Assembly: GCF_004000435.1 (NCBI RefSeq)
Contig: NZ_RBVZ01000002.1
Span: 984,501 to 1,048,500, forward strand
Source of the DNA: Alexandriicola marinus
Lineage (GTDB): Bacteria; Pseudomonadota; Alphaproteobacteria; Rhodobacterales; Rhodobacteraceae
Length of the DNA: 64,000 nt
Direction: 5' to 3'
Shown here: one piece after another, positions 9,029 to 17,898 of the stretch
Numbering within the stretch: position 1 is the stretch's first letter
Layout of the letters: the number at the start of each line of letters is the position of its first letter
Notes under the pieces: generated by a model
Database searches by the model: none
What the model saw: only the letters and a program-made list of their open reading frames with translations
Told to the model about the DNA's origin: nothing
Translations under genes and position numbers: made by a program

Positions 9029-10606
9029 ATGAAAAAGACTGGTATCCTTGCTGCGGCGCTTCTGGCGAGCACGTCGATCGGCGCTTCGGCCGAAACGATC
9101 CGCTGGGCGCGTGTGGGCGATGCGTTGACGCTCGATCCGCATTCCCAGAACGAAGGCCCGAGCCATACGATGCGTCACCAGATGTACGAGCCGCTTATCA
9201 TTCGTGATATGTCCGGCGCGTTCCAGGGCGCTCTGGCGACGGATTGGGCTCCGTCTGAAAGCGATCCGAATGTCTGGACGTTCACGCTGCGCGAAGGCGT
9301 CAAGTTCCACGACGGCGCCGACTTCACCGCCGAAGACGTGGTCTTCTCATTCGAACGCGCGATGACGCCCACCTCCGACATGAAGGAACTCCTGTCCTCG
9401 ATTGTCGAAGTTCGTGCCGTGGACGACTACACCGTCGAATTCGTCACGGACGGCCCGAACCCGATCCTGCCGTCGAATTTCACGAACCTGTTCATCATGG
9501 ACAAGGACTGGACGGAGGCGAACAACACCGTCGAAGTTCAGGACTTCGAAGGCGGCGAAATCACCTATGCCACCGTCAACGCCAACGGAACCGGGCCCTA
9601 TCGTCTTGTCAGCCGCGAACCCGAAGTGCGCACGGTTCTGTCGATCAACGAAGATTACTGGGGCGCGGACGAGTTCCCGCTGGAAGTGACCGAGATCGTC
9701 TTCACCCCGATCCAGAATGCCGCGACCCGCGTTGCAGCCCTGCTTTCGGGTGAGGTCGACTTCATTCAGGATGTCCCGGTGCAGGATCTCTCGCGTGTGT
9801 CCGAGACTGATGGCCTTCGGGTCGAAACCGCGCCTCAGAACCGGGTCATCTTCTTCGGGATCAACATGGGCGCAGACGATATCGAGGCTGACAACGTCGA
9901 AGGAGCCAATCCCTTCGCCGATGTCCGGGTTCGGCAGGCGATGAACATGGCGATCAACCGTGATGCGATCCAGCAGGTCGTGATGCGCGGTCAGTCGCAG
10001 CCCGCCGGCATGATCGCTCCGCCCTTCGTCAACGGCTGGACGGAAGAGCTCGACACCGCGATGACGGATGTCGAGGCGGCCAAGGCCCTGATGGAAGAGG
10101 CCGGCTATGGCGATGGGTTCTCGGTCCGGCTCGACTGCCCGAACGACCGCTACATCAATGACGAGGCCATCTGCCAGGCCGTTGTCGGGATGATGGCGCA
10201 GATCGGAATCACAGTGAACCTCGACGCAAAATCGCGGGCCCTGCACTTCCCGCTGATCACCGACGGGCTCACGGACTTCTACATGCTGGGCTGGGGCGTT
10301 CCGACCTATGATTCGGAATACATCTTCAACTTCCTTCTCCACACCCGGACAGGCGATCGTGGAAGCTGGAACGGAACCGGATTCTCAAACGCCGAGGTTG
10401 ACGAGATGATCGTTTCGCTTGCCTCCGAGACCGATCTCGATGTCCGCAACGAGACCATCGCGACGATCTGGGATGTGGTCCAGACCGAGACGATGTACCT
10501 GCCGGTCCATCACCAGGTTCTGAACTGGGGTCTGGCGGACGGCGTCGGTATTCCGCAGGTCGATCCGGAAGACCAGCCTAAGTTCAAGTTCTTCACGATG
10601 AACTGA
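9029..10606 (+). CDS. ABC transporter substrate-binding protein, family 5 (peptide/oligopeptide type), first copy
   Basis: A 525-residue periplasmic binding protein with an N-terminal signal peptide (MKKTGILAAALLAS, cleavage probably after GASA). It has the solute-binding family 5 layout, including LYD-like YEPLII, FTLREGVKFHDG and AEDVVFSFERA. Such proteins bind di- or oligopeptides, opines or nickel chelates and deliver them to the inner-membrane permeases. The ATG at 9029 is preferred over an upstream start at 8966 because the signal peptide starts there and gggag lies just before. A strong hairpin with a T-run follows (10645-10683), and a second homologue begins after it. The actual substrate cannot be told from sequence. 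Confidence 0.9.
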   Translation: MKKTGILAAALLASTSIGASAETIRWARVGDALTLDPHSQNEGPSHTMRHQMYEPLIIRDMSGAFQGALATDWAPSESDPNVWTFTLREGVKFHDGADFTAEDVVFSFERAMTPTSDMKELLSSIVEVRAVDDYTVEFVTDGPNPILPSNFTNLFIMDKDWTEANNTVEVQDFEGGEITYATVNANGTGPYRLVSREPEVRTVLSINEDYWGADEFPLEVTEIVFTPIQNAATRVAALLSGEVDFIQDVPVQDLSRVSETDGLRVETAPQNRVIFFGINMGADDIEADNVEGANPFADVRVRQAMNMAINRDAIQQVVMRGQSQPAGMIAPPFVNGWTEELDTAMTDVEAAKALMEEAGYGDGFSVRLDCPNDRYINDEAICQAVVGMMAQIGITVNLDAKSRALHFPLITDGLTDFYMLGWGVPTYDSEYIFNFLLHTRTGDRGSWNGTGFSNAEVDEMIVSLASETDLDVRNETIATIWDVVQTETMYLPVHHQVLNWGLADGVGIPQVDPEDQPKFKFFTMN

Positions 10607-10644
10607 TAAAGGCGACCCGGCGTTTTCTTGCCGGGTCCATGAGA

Positions 10645-10683
10645 CCGGGCGCCTCTCTGGCGCCCGGCTCTTCCTTTTTTTCC
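10645..10683 (+). terminator. Rho-independent terminator or attenuator between the two binding-protein genes
   Basis: A perfect 9-bp stem, ccgggcgcc / ggcgcccgg, with a 5-base loop is followed by ctcttcctttttttcc. Placed after the first binding-protein gene but inside the presumed operon, it would let the first gene be expressed in excess while part of the transcription reads through to the permease genes. That role is inferred from position. Confidence 0.85.
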
Positions 10684-10693
10684 GGAGTCCGTC

Positions 10694-12241
10694 ATGAAAC
10701 CTGCACTCTTGCTTGCAGTGGCCTGTGCGATTGCCACGCCCGCCGTATCCGAAACCTTCCATTGGGCCGGCACGACAGACCCCAACACGATGGACCCGCA
10801 TGCCGGCAACTCGGCGCCGGTTCTGGGATTTCTCAATAACATCTACGAAGGCCTCGTCCGTCGGGGTACCGACATGGCCATAGAGCCGTCGCTGGCCACC
10901 TCGTGGGAGCCGATCGGCAACGGGGAAGGCTGGCGTTTCATTCTGCGCGAAGGCGTGACCTTCCACGACGGTTCGGATTTCAATGCCGAAGACGTTGTGT
11001 TCAGCTACCAACGCGCCGCATCCGAGGCATCGGATGTGCGCAGCTGGTTTGCCTCGGTGACCGATGTCGTGGCCGTTGATGACTATACCGTCGATATCCT
11101 GACCTCCAATCCGCAGCCGATCTTTCCCGACAGCATCGCCAACTGGATGATGATGGATTCAGGCTGGACGATGGCGAGTAGCGCAGACCTGCCCGCGCCC
11201 GGCGAAGGCAACTTCGCCACGCTCAATGCCAACGGAACCGGGCCCTATGTTCTGGCAGAGCGCCAGCCGGGTCTGGAAACCGTGCTCGAGCCGTTCGAGG
11301 GCTGGTGGGGAGAAGAGCGCGGGAATGTGACCCGCGGTATCTTTACCCCGATCGACAATTCCGCGACCGCCGTCGCCGCGCTTCTGGCCGGTGACGTCGA
11401 CATGATCAACCCGGTGCCAGTTCAGGATGCCGACCGTCTGGACGGTGTCGACGGTGTCCGCCTGATCCGCGGCACTGAGGCGCGCGTCATCATGTTTGGC
11501 TTCAGCCAGGACAAGGACACCCTGTTCGGGACCGACGACGCCAATCCCTTCCTCGATGTCCGCGTCCGTCAGGCCGTGGCCCATGCGATCAACGTGCCGG
11601 CCATCCTTCAGACGATCATGCGCGGATCAGCCGAACCAGCGGCACAGCTTGTCGGTGCCGAAATGAACGGCTTTTCCGAAGGCCTCGCCATGCGCCCCGG
11701 GCTTGATCTCGATCGGGCCCGCGCCCTTCTGACCGACGCTGGTTATCCGGACGGGTTCTCGTTCCTGCTCAAGTGTCCGAACGACCGCTACATCAACGAC
11801 GAAAGCGTCTGTCAGGCCACCGTCGCGATGCTGGCCCAGATCGGCCTCGACGCGCAGTTGGACGCGATCCCGGTCAGCAACTACTGGCCCGAGCTTCGCG
11901 AAGACAATTACGACATGTATCTTCTGGGCTGGTCGCCCGGCACCTTCGATGCGGAGCATCCGTTCCGGTTCCTCGTCCACACACCGCAGGACAATATCGG
12001 CACCTGGAATTTCGGCGGCTATTCCAACGCCCGCGTCGATGAGCTGATCCCGGCGATCCAGTCCGAGATCGACCCCGTCGCCCGCCAGGCCATGCTCGAT
12101 GAAGTCGCGGCAACGGTTCAGGACGATGTTGTCTATGTTCCGCTTTACATCCAGCCCCTGCTTTGGGGTGCGGCCGACAATATCGAACTGACACAGCGGG
12201 TGGACAATTTCTTCATCCTCCGCTGGGTCACGGTGGAATAA
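10694..12241 (+). CDS. ABC transporter substrate-binding protein, family 5, second copy
   Basis: A 515-residue paralogue of the preceding protein, with signal peptide MKPALLLAVACAIATPAVS and the same family 5 blocks (FILREGVTFHDG, NAEDVVFSYQRA, LKCPNDRYINDESVC near the C terminus). Shared motifs such as CPNDRYIND in both copies show recent duplication, with enough divergence to suggest different ligands. It is four bases upstream of the first permease gene, so it is the copy tightly tied to the transporter. The ribosome site ccggag precedes the ATG. Substrate unknown. Confidence 0.9.
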   Translation: MKPALLLAVACAIATPAVSETFHWAGTTDPNTMDPHAGNSAPVLGFLNNIYEGLVRRGTDMAIEPSLATSWEPIGNGEGWRFILREGVTFHDGSDFNAEDVVFSYQRAASEASDVRSWFASVTDVVAVDDYTVDILTSNPQPIFPDSIANWMMMDSGWTMASSADLPAPGEGNFATLNANGTGPYVLAERQPGLETVLEPFEGWWGEERGNVTRGIFTPIDNSATAVAALLAGDVDMINPVPVQDADRLDGVDGVRLIRGTEARVIMFGFSQDKDTLFGTDDANPFLDVRVRQAVAHAINVPAILQTIMRGSAEPAAQLVGAEMNGFSEGLAMRPGLDLDRARALLTDAGYPDGFSFLLKCPNDRYINDESVCQATVAMLAQIGLDAQLDAIPVSNYWPELREDNYDMYLLGWSPGTFDAEHPFRFLVHTPQDNIGTWNFGGYSNARVDELIPAIQSEIDPVARQAMLDEVAATVQDDVVYVPLYIQPLLWGAADNIELTQRVDNFFILRWVTVE

Positions 12242-12245
12242 GCGC

Positions 12246-13229
12246 ATGCTGGCCTACACCATCCGCCGGATCGCGCAATCGATCTTCGTTCTTTTCGTCG
12301 TGGGACTGGTCGCGTTTTCCATGTTCCGCTTTGTCGGAGATCCGGTGGACAACATGCTGGGTCAGGAGCGCACCCAGGAAGATGTGGAACGGCTGCGCGA
12401 ACAGCTTGGCCTCGATCAGCCCTTCATCGTGCAATACTTCCGGTTCCTCGAACAGGCCGCCCAGGGGAACTTCGGACTGAGTTACCGTCAGGGCCGGCCG
12501 GTGGCCGAGATCCTTCTGGAACGCGCGCCTGCAACCCTGGAACTGGCATTCGTCTCGGGCATGATGGCGCTTGCGGGTGGCATCGCGCTGGGCATCTTTA
12601 CCGCGATCCGAAGGCGGGGCTTTGGCGCGAATGTCGTCATGACCCTGTCCCTGATCGGGGTGTCGTTACCGACATTCCTGATCGGCATTCTGCTGATCTA
12701 CCTGTTCTCGGTCGAATTGGGCTGGCTGCCCAGTTTCGGCCGTGGCGAGGTGGTGGAGGTGGGCGGCTGGACCACCGGGTTTCTGACGGCCAGCGGGCTC
12801 AAGGCATTGATCCTGCCGTCGATCACACTCGGTCTGTACCAGATGACCCTGATCATGCGGCTTGTCCGGACCGAGATGCTCGAGGTTCTGCGCATGGATT
12901 ACATCCGATTTGCCCGGGCCCGTGGCCTTCGCGAGAAATCGATCAATTTCCGTCACGCGCTCAAGAACACTCTGGTGCCGGTCATCACCATCACCGGGCT
13001 TCAGCTTGGCAGCATCATCGCCTTCGCCATCATCACCGAGACGGTGTTTCAATGGCCCGGCGTGGGGCTTTTGTTCATTAACGCGATCCAGTTTGTCGAT
13101 ATCCCCGTGATGGCGGCCTACCTGATGCTGATCTCGGTCATGTTCGTGGGCATCAACCTGATCGTCGACATGCTCTATTTCGCGATCGATCCGCGCCTTC
13201 GCGCCGATCGCACTTCCGGAGGGCACTGA
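12246..13229 (+). CDS. dppB: ABC transporter permease, DppB/OppB type
   Basis: A 327-residue inner-membrane permease with about six transmembrane segments and the EAA-type cytoplasmic loop (DYIRFARARGLREK) that contacts the ATPase. Length and the N-terminal MLAYTIRRIAQSIFVLFVV are typical of DppB. It pairs with the DppC-type permease that starts two bases after its stop. The symbol indicates family and not proven dipeptide specificity. Confidence 0.9.
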   Translation: MLAYTIRRIAQSIFVLFVVGLVAFSMFRFVGDPVDNMLGQERTQEDVERLREQLGLDQPFIVQYFRFLEQAAQGNFGLSYRQGRPVAEILLERAPATLELAFVSGMMALAGGIALGIFTAIRRRGFGANVVMTLSLIGVSLPTFLIGILLIYLFSVELGWLPSFGRGEVVEVGGWTTGFLTASGLKALILPSITLGLYQMTLIMRLVRTEMLEVLRMDYIRFARARGLREKSINFRHALKNTLVPVITITGLQLGSIIAFAIITETVFQWPGVGLLFINAIQFVDIPVMAAYLMLISVMFVGINLIVDMLYFAIDPRLRADRTSGGH

Positions 13230-13230
13230 G

Positions 13231-14190
13231 ATGACCCAGACCGAAACACCACCGACCCCCGCACCGGTCAAGGCGCCGTCCCGGCTAAGCCGTGCGTGGC
13301 ACAGCGATCTGGCATGGTCGTTCCGGCGCGCGCCGGTGGCCATGATCTCGGCCTTCGTGGTGATCGTGCTTGTCCTTTCGGCGGTCCTTGCGCCGCTGAT
13401 CGCACCGCATGATCCGTTCAATCCCGCCACGCTGAACCTGATGAACGGCTTCACCCCGCCGGGCGAGGCCAATGCCTTTACCGGGGATTTCTTTTTCCTT
13501 GGCACTGACGATCAGGGCCGCGACGTATTCTCGACCATCCTGTACGGGATGCGGATCTCGTTGTTCGTCGGGTTTGCCGCGGTGATGCTGGCCATGGTTC
13601 TGGGTGTGATCCTCGGGCTTCTGGCCGGGTATCTGGGCGGCTGGACCGAAACCATCATTATGCGGGTCGCGGATGTGCAGCTGACCTTCCCCGCGATCCT
13701 CGTCGCAATGCTGATCTTTGGCATCGCCAAGGGGATCACACCGCCCGAATACCGCGATCAGATGGCGATCTGGGTTCTGATCCTCGCCATCGGTCTGTCG
13801 GACTGGGTCCAGTTCGCACGCGTCGTGCGGGGGGCCACGCTGGTCGAGAAGAGCCGCGAATACGTGCAGGCAGCCAAGCTGATTGGCCGGTCGCCATTGT
13901 CGATCATGTTGCGGCACATCCTGCCCAACGTTCTGAACCCGGTTCTGGTGATCGCGACGATCTCTCTCGCGCTTGCGATCATCGCGGAGGCGACGTTGTC
14001 GTTCCTCGGGGTCGGCGCGCCGCCCACGAAACCCAGCCTTGGTACGCTGATCCGCATCGGGCAGGAATTCATGTTCTCGGGCGAATGGTGGATCCTGTTC
14101 TTCCCCGCCGTCACACTTCTGGCGCTTGCGCTGTCGATCAACCTTCTGGGCGACTGGTTGCGCGACGCGCTGAACCCGAAGCTTCGCTGA
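13231..14190 (+). CDS. dppC: ABC transporter permease, DppC/OppC type
   Basis: A 319-residue permease with an N-terminal cytoplasmic extension, an OppC-like membrane entry (SDLAWSFRRAPVAMISAFVV), LGTDDQGRDVFSTILYGMRIS and the EAA loop EYVQAAKLIGRSPLSIM. It forms the heterodimeric channel with the DppB-type protein directly upstream. A very long minus-strand ORF opposite this gene is a composition shadow. Between its stop and the next ATG lies a six-codon ORF (14195-14215) that overlaps the following start as ATGA. Confidence 0.9.
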   Translation: MTQTETPPTPAPVKAPSRLSRAWHSDLAWSFRRAPVAMISAFVVIVLVLSAVLAPLIAPHDPFNPATLNLMNGFTPPGEANAFTGDFFFLGTDDQGRDVFSTILYGMRISLFVGFAAVMLAMVLGVILGLLAGYLGGWTETIIMRVADVQLTFPAILVAMLIFGIAKGITPPEYRDQMAIWVLILAIGLSDWVQFARVVRGATLVEKSREYVQAAKLIGRSPLSIMLRHILPNVLNPVLVIATISLALAIIAEATLSFLGVGAPPTKPSLGTLIRIGQEFMFSGEWWILFFPAVTLLALALSINLLGDWLRDALNPKLR

Positions 14191-14211
14191 CCGCATGACG
14201 AGGGCAAGAAA

Positions 14212-15198
14212 ATGAGCAATCCCGTTCTCTCGGTCCGCGACCTCGTCGTGGAGATACCGACGCGCAATGGCATCCTGCGTCCCGTCGACAATGTCAGTTA
14301 CGACATCGCGGCTGGCGAGATCCTTGGCGTCGTCGGTGAATCCGGTGCCGGCAAATCCATGACCGGCAACGCGGTGATCGGGCTTCTGGATCCGCCGGCG
14401 CGGATCGCCTCGGGCGAGGTTCTTCTGGACGGCAAGCCGATTCAGGGCCTCAAGGGGGAGGCGCTGCGCCGACTGCGCGGCAAGAAGATGGGCATGATCT
14501 TTCAGGATCCGCTGACCTCGCTGAACCCGCTTCTGACCGTTGGCGAACAGCTTGAGGAAACGATCCTCGAGCACCTGCCGATCAGCGCGGCGGAGGCGCG
14601 CAAACGGGCCGTCGAGGCGCTGGAAGAAGTGGGCATCCCCGCAGCGGCCCAACGGATCGGAAGCTATCCGCACGAGTTTTCGGGCGGGATGCGGCAGCGT
14701 GTCGTGATCGCGCTGGCGCTGTGTGCCGAACCCGATCTCGTGATCGCGGACGAGCCGACGACAGCCCTCGATGTGAGTGTTCAGGCCCAGATCGTCGCGC
14801 TTCTGAAACGGCTCTGCCGGGAACGCGGCGTCGCGGTCATGCTGGTGACCCATGACATGGGCGTCATCGCCGAGGCGGCCGACCGTGTGGCCGTGATGTA
14901 TGCCGGCCGTCTGGCCGAGCTTGGCCCCGTGCGCGACGTTCTGACGAATGCGCGTCATCCCTATACGGCGGGGCTGATGGGGTCGACGCCGCTTGCCAGC
15001 CAGGGCCAAAGACGACTGCGCCAGATCCCGGGCGCGATGCCGCGACTGGGTGCGCTGCCGCAGGGTTGCGCCTTTCATCCGCGATGCGACCGCGCCGAAG
15101 ACCGCTGCCGCGCCGAACCGGGGCCCACCATCTCTGCCTGTGACGGTCGGGCGGCGTGCTGGTTCCCGCTGGGCTATCCGCAGGAGGCTACGGGATGA
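14212..15198 (+). CDS. dppD: ABC transporter ATP-binding protein, DppD/OppD type
   Basis: A 328-residue ATPase with Walker A GESGAGKS (residues 42-49), signature FSGGMRQRV, Walker B LVIADEPTTALD and the switch His in VTHDMG. The C-terminal extension with GCAFHPRCD is the oligopeptide-transporter signature domain, which in some homologues carries an iron-sulphur cluster. It overlaps the next gene by ATGA, indicating translational coupling of the two ATPase subunits. Confidence 0.93.
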   Translation: MSNPVLSVRDLVVEIPTRNGILRPVDNVSYDIAAGEILGVVGESGAGKSMTGNAVIGLLDPPARIASGEVLLDGKPIQGLKGEALRRLRGKKMGMIFQDPLTSLNPLLTVGEQLEETILEHLPISAAEARKRAVEALEEVGIPAAAQRIGSYPHEFSGGMRQRVVIALALCAEPDLVIADEPTTALDVSVQAQIVALLKRLCRERGVAVMLVTHDMGVIAEAADRVAVMYAGRLAELGPVRDVLTNARHPYTAGLMGSTPLASQGQRRLRQIPGAMPRLGALPQGCAFHPRCDRAEDRCRAEPGPTISACDGRAACWFPLGYPQEATG

Positions 15199-16160
15199 GC
15201 GCGCTGATCAAGGTCAAGGGACTGACCCGCATCTTCGACGTATCGAAACCCTGGCTGAACCGGGTGATCGAACGTCTGCCAAAGGCATTGCTGACCGCCG
15301 TCAGCGACGTGAGCTTCGAGGTCGAGGAAAACTCGGTCTACGCGCTGGTGGGCGAAAGCGGCTCTGGCAAATCGACGATCGGAAAGATCGTCGTGGGCCT
15401 TGTTCCGCCGTCGCAAGGGTCGGTCATGATCAACGATGTCGACCTTGCGACCGAGACCGATGCCGCCAAGGTCGAGGCGGTTCGTGCCGATATCCAGATG
15501 ATCTTTCAGGACCCTTACGCCTCGCTCAACCCGCGATGGCGCGTGCGCGAGATCATCGCCGAACCTGTCGCCGCCAAGGGGGGCAACACCACCGGTCTGG
15601 CAGAGCGTCTTCTGGAACAGGTGGGTCTTTCGGCGGCGGATGCCGTCAAGTATCCGCATGAATTCTCCGGCGGTCAGCGGCAGCGGATCTGCATCGCCCG
15701 GGCGCTTGCTTCGGAACCCAAGGTCATCGTTTGCGATGAGCCGACCTCGGCATTGGATGTCTCGGTGCAGGCGCAGGTTCTGAACCTGATGTCCGACCTG
15801 CGCGAAGAATTCGGGCTGACCTATCTCTTCATCAGCCATGACCTGACCGTGGTTCAGCACATGGCCGACAGGATCGGCGTTCTCTATCTCGGTCGGCTGG
15901 TGGAAGAGGCGCCCCGCGATATCCTTTTCGAGGATCCCAAGCATCCCTACACGAGGATGCTGTTCGATGCCGCGCCCCGGATGGATGGCTTTGGCCGCGA
16001 GGTCGACCCTCCGAAGGGCGAGATCCCCGATGCGATCAACCCGCCGAAAGGTTGCGCCTTCCACCCGCGCTGCCCGATCGCTGTCGAGAGGTGCAGCCGC
16101 GAAAGGCCCGAGATGCGCGATGTCCGTGGTGCGCGGGTGGCCTGCCACCTGGCGGAGTGA
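15195..16160 (+). CDS. dppF: ABC transporter ATP-binding protein, DppF/OppF type
   Basis: A 321-residue ATPase with Walker A GESGSGKST (about residues 53-61), signature FSGGQRQRI, Walker B VIVCDEPTSALD, ISHDLTV and the C-terminal GCAFHPRCPIAV motif. The ATG at 15195 overlaps the dppD stop and has caggagg upstream, so I prefer it to the longer frame from 15156. It completes a five-part importer: two binding proteins, two permeases and two ATPases. The operon ends here, facing a convergent fumarase gene 24 bases away. Confidence 0.93.
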   Translation: MSALIKVKGLTRIFDVSKPWLNRVIERLPKALLTAVSDVSFEVEENSVYALVGESGSGKSTIGKIVVGLVPPSQGSVMINDVDLATETDAAKVEAVRADIQMIFQDPYASLNPRWRVREIIAEPVAAKGGNTTGLAERLLEQVGLSAADAVKYPHEFSGGQRQRICIARALASEPKVIVCDEPTSALDVSVQAQVLNLMSDLREEFGLTYLFISHDLTVVQHMADRIGVLYLGRLVEEAPRDILFEDPKHPYTRMLFDAAPRMDGFGREVDPPKGEIPDAINPPKGCAFHPRCPIAVERCSRERPEMRDVRGARVACHLAE

Positions 16161-16184
16161 CATCCCCGCCAGGCGTCATTTGTC

Positions 16185-17702
16185 TCAGGCCAGAACCGGA
16201 ACGGCCTTGCCCTTCCACATCTGTGGACCGGTGACGTGAATCGAGGTGCCGGCCGCGTCGACCGCGACGGTGACCGGCATGTCCTCGACCTCGAATTCGC
16301 GAATCGCCTCCATCCCCAGATCCTCGAACGCAATGAGCCGTGACGACCGGATCGCCTTTGACACCAGAACCGCGGCCCCGCCGACGGCGATCAGGTAAGT
16401 CGCCTTGTGCCGCGCGATATCCTCGACAGTCTTGGGCCCGCGCTCGGCCTTGCCGATCATCGAGACGATCCCCTGATCCAGCATCATGTCGGTGAACTTG
16501 TCCATCCGGGTGGAGGTCGTGGGGCCGGCGGGGCCGACCGCTTCGTTCCCAACCGGGTCGACGGGTCCAACGTAATAGATCACCCGACCCTTCAGATCGA
16601 CGGGCAGGCTTTCGCCGCGGGCCAGAATATCGGCGATCCGCTTGTGCGCCGCATCGCGCCCGGTAAGGATCCTGCCCGACAAAAGAAGCGTTTCGCCGGT
16701 CTTCCAGCTGGCCATTTCTTCCGGTGTCATCGTATCGACATTGACCCTGCGGAACTGACCCGAACTTGCCGATCCGTCGATCACCGGCCAGGCCGACAGG
16801 TTCGGCGGATCGAGGAAGGCCGGGCCGCTGCCGTCCAGCGTGATCTTTGCATGCCGGTTGGCGGCACATTGCGGCATGATCGCCACCGGCTTTGACGCCG
16901 CGTGGGTCGGATAGGTCGCGACCTTCACGTCCACCACCGTCGTCAGGCCGCCAAGTCCCTGGGCCCCGATTCCGAGGTTGTTGATCCGCTCGTACAGTTC
17001 GATCCGAAGTTCTTCGATCTTGTCCCGGGGGCCGCGGGCCAGAAGATCGCTCATGTCGATTTCGCCCATGCAGGCCTTCTTGGCCATCTGCATCGCCTTT
17101 TCCGCCGTGCCGCCGACGCCGACGCCGATCACGCCCGGGGGGCACCAGCCCGCGCCCAGCGTTTCCACCGTCTCGACCACCCAGTCGGCAACCGAGGTCG
17201 ACGGGTTCAGGTTGGCAAAGCGCGCCTTGTTTTCCGACCCTCCGCCCTTGGCTGCGACAAGGATCTCAAGCGTGTTGCCCAGACCCACGTCGATATGGGT
17301 GATCGCCGGCGTGTTGTCGCGGGTGTTCTTCCGTTCATAGATCGGATCGTCGACCATCGAGGCGCGCAACGGATTTCCGGCATCCATGTAGGCAAGGCGC
17401 GTGCCTTCGTTGATCAGTTCGGCGAGGCTCTTGTCGGATTTGATGACACAGGATTGGCCCAGCCGCGCAAAGACGGTGACCATCCCGGTATCCTGGCACA
17501 TCGGGCGCTGACCCGTGGCCGCAAGGCGGGAGCTTTCGAGGATCTGCCCGATAGCGGCCTTTGCCGAGGCGCTTTGCTCACGCTCATAGGCGGCAGCCAG
17601 ATGGCTCAAGTAGTCGGGCGTATGGTAATAAGAGATGTATTGCAGTGCCGCACGAACGGACTCGACAATATCCTCTCCGGAAATCTCAACGATGTCGGCC
17701 AC
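16185..17702 (-). CDS. Fumarate hydratase class I
   Basis: A 505-residue homodimeric class I fumarase that interconverts fumarate and L-malate with a labile [4Fe-4S] cluster. Seen are the cluster and substrate motifs CQDTGMV in the N-terminal half, a cysteine in MPQCAANRHAK, and the C-terminal TSTRMDKF and GGAAVLV blocks. I chose the GTG at 17702 because AAGGAG lies seven bases upstream and the 505-residue length matches this family; an ATG at 17732 and an ORF start at 17852 are less likely. It diverges from the reductive dehalogenase-like gene across a 196-base shared region. Usually it serves the TCA cycle; its role here is not otherwise indicated. Confidence 0.93.
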   Translation of the reverse strand: MADIVEISGEDIVESVRAALQYISYYHTPDYLSHLAAAYEREQSASAKAAIGQILESSRLAATGQRPMCQDTGMVTVFARLGQSCVIKSDKSLAELINEGTRLAYMDAGNPLRASMVDDPIYERKNTRDNTPAITHIDVGLGNTLEILVAAKGGGSENKARFANLNPSTSVADWVVETVETLGAGWCPPGVIGVGVGGTAEKAMQMAKKACMGEIDMSDLLARGPRDKIEELRIELYERINNLGIGAQGLGGLTTVVDVKVATYPTHAASKPVAIMPQCAANRHAKITLDGSGPAFLDPPNLSAWPVIDGSASSGQFRRVNVDTMTPEEMASWKTGETLLLSGRILTGRDAAHKRIADILARGESLPVDLKGRVIYYVGPVDPVGNEAVGPAGPTTSTRMDKFTDMMLDQGIVSMIGKAERGPKTVEDIARHKATYLIAVGGAAVLVSKAIRSSRLIAFEDLGMEAIREFEVEDMPVTVAVDAAGTSIHVTGPQMWKGKAVPVLA

Positions 17703-17860
17703 GATGGGCTCCTTTTCAGTATGCAGTTGCATACCTGATAGCCCATTCCCTCTGCAGGCTCCAAGATCAAGAATGCCGAAGAATGGCGAAAGTCGCCCCG
17801 GTTTTGCCCTTGGATCACGATCAGACCGACCCCGCTGTGCGAGACCCGACACCCAAAAAC

Positions 17861-17889
17861 ACTTTCACAGGGCAGGGGGCCCGTGAAAG
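17861..17889. repeat. Inverted repeat in the fumarase/dehalogenase divergent region
   Basis: The arms ctttcac (17861-17867) and gtgaaag (17883-17889) are a perfect 7-base inverted repeat lying 10 bases before the dehalogenase ATG. It could be an operator or a leader hairpin that overlaps the ribosome site (gaaagg). Function is inferred from position only. Confidence 0.4.
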
Positions 17890-17898
17890 GATGCCAGG

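Noticed and set aside
8483-9310. 275-residue minus-strand ORF upstream of and into the first binding protein
   Set aside because: Antisense to a clear signal peptide gene, no family motif, no ribosome site seen.
13285-15078. 597-residue ORF on the minus strand opposite dppC and dppD
   Set aside because: Composition shadow of a GC-rich coding strand: Arg/His/Asp/Gln-rich product without motifs, and both genes opposite are clear.
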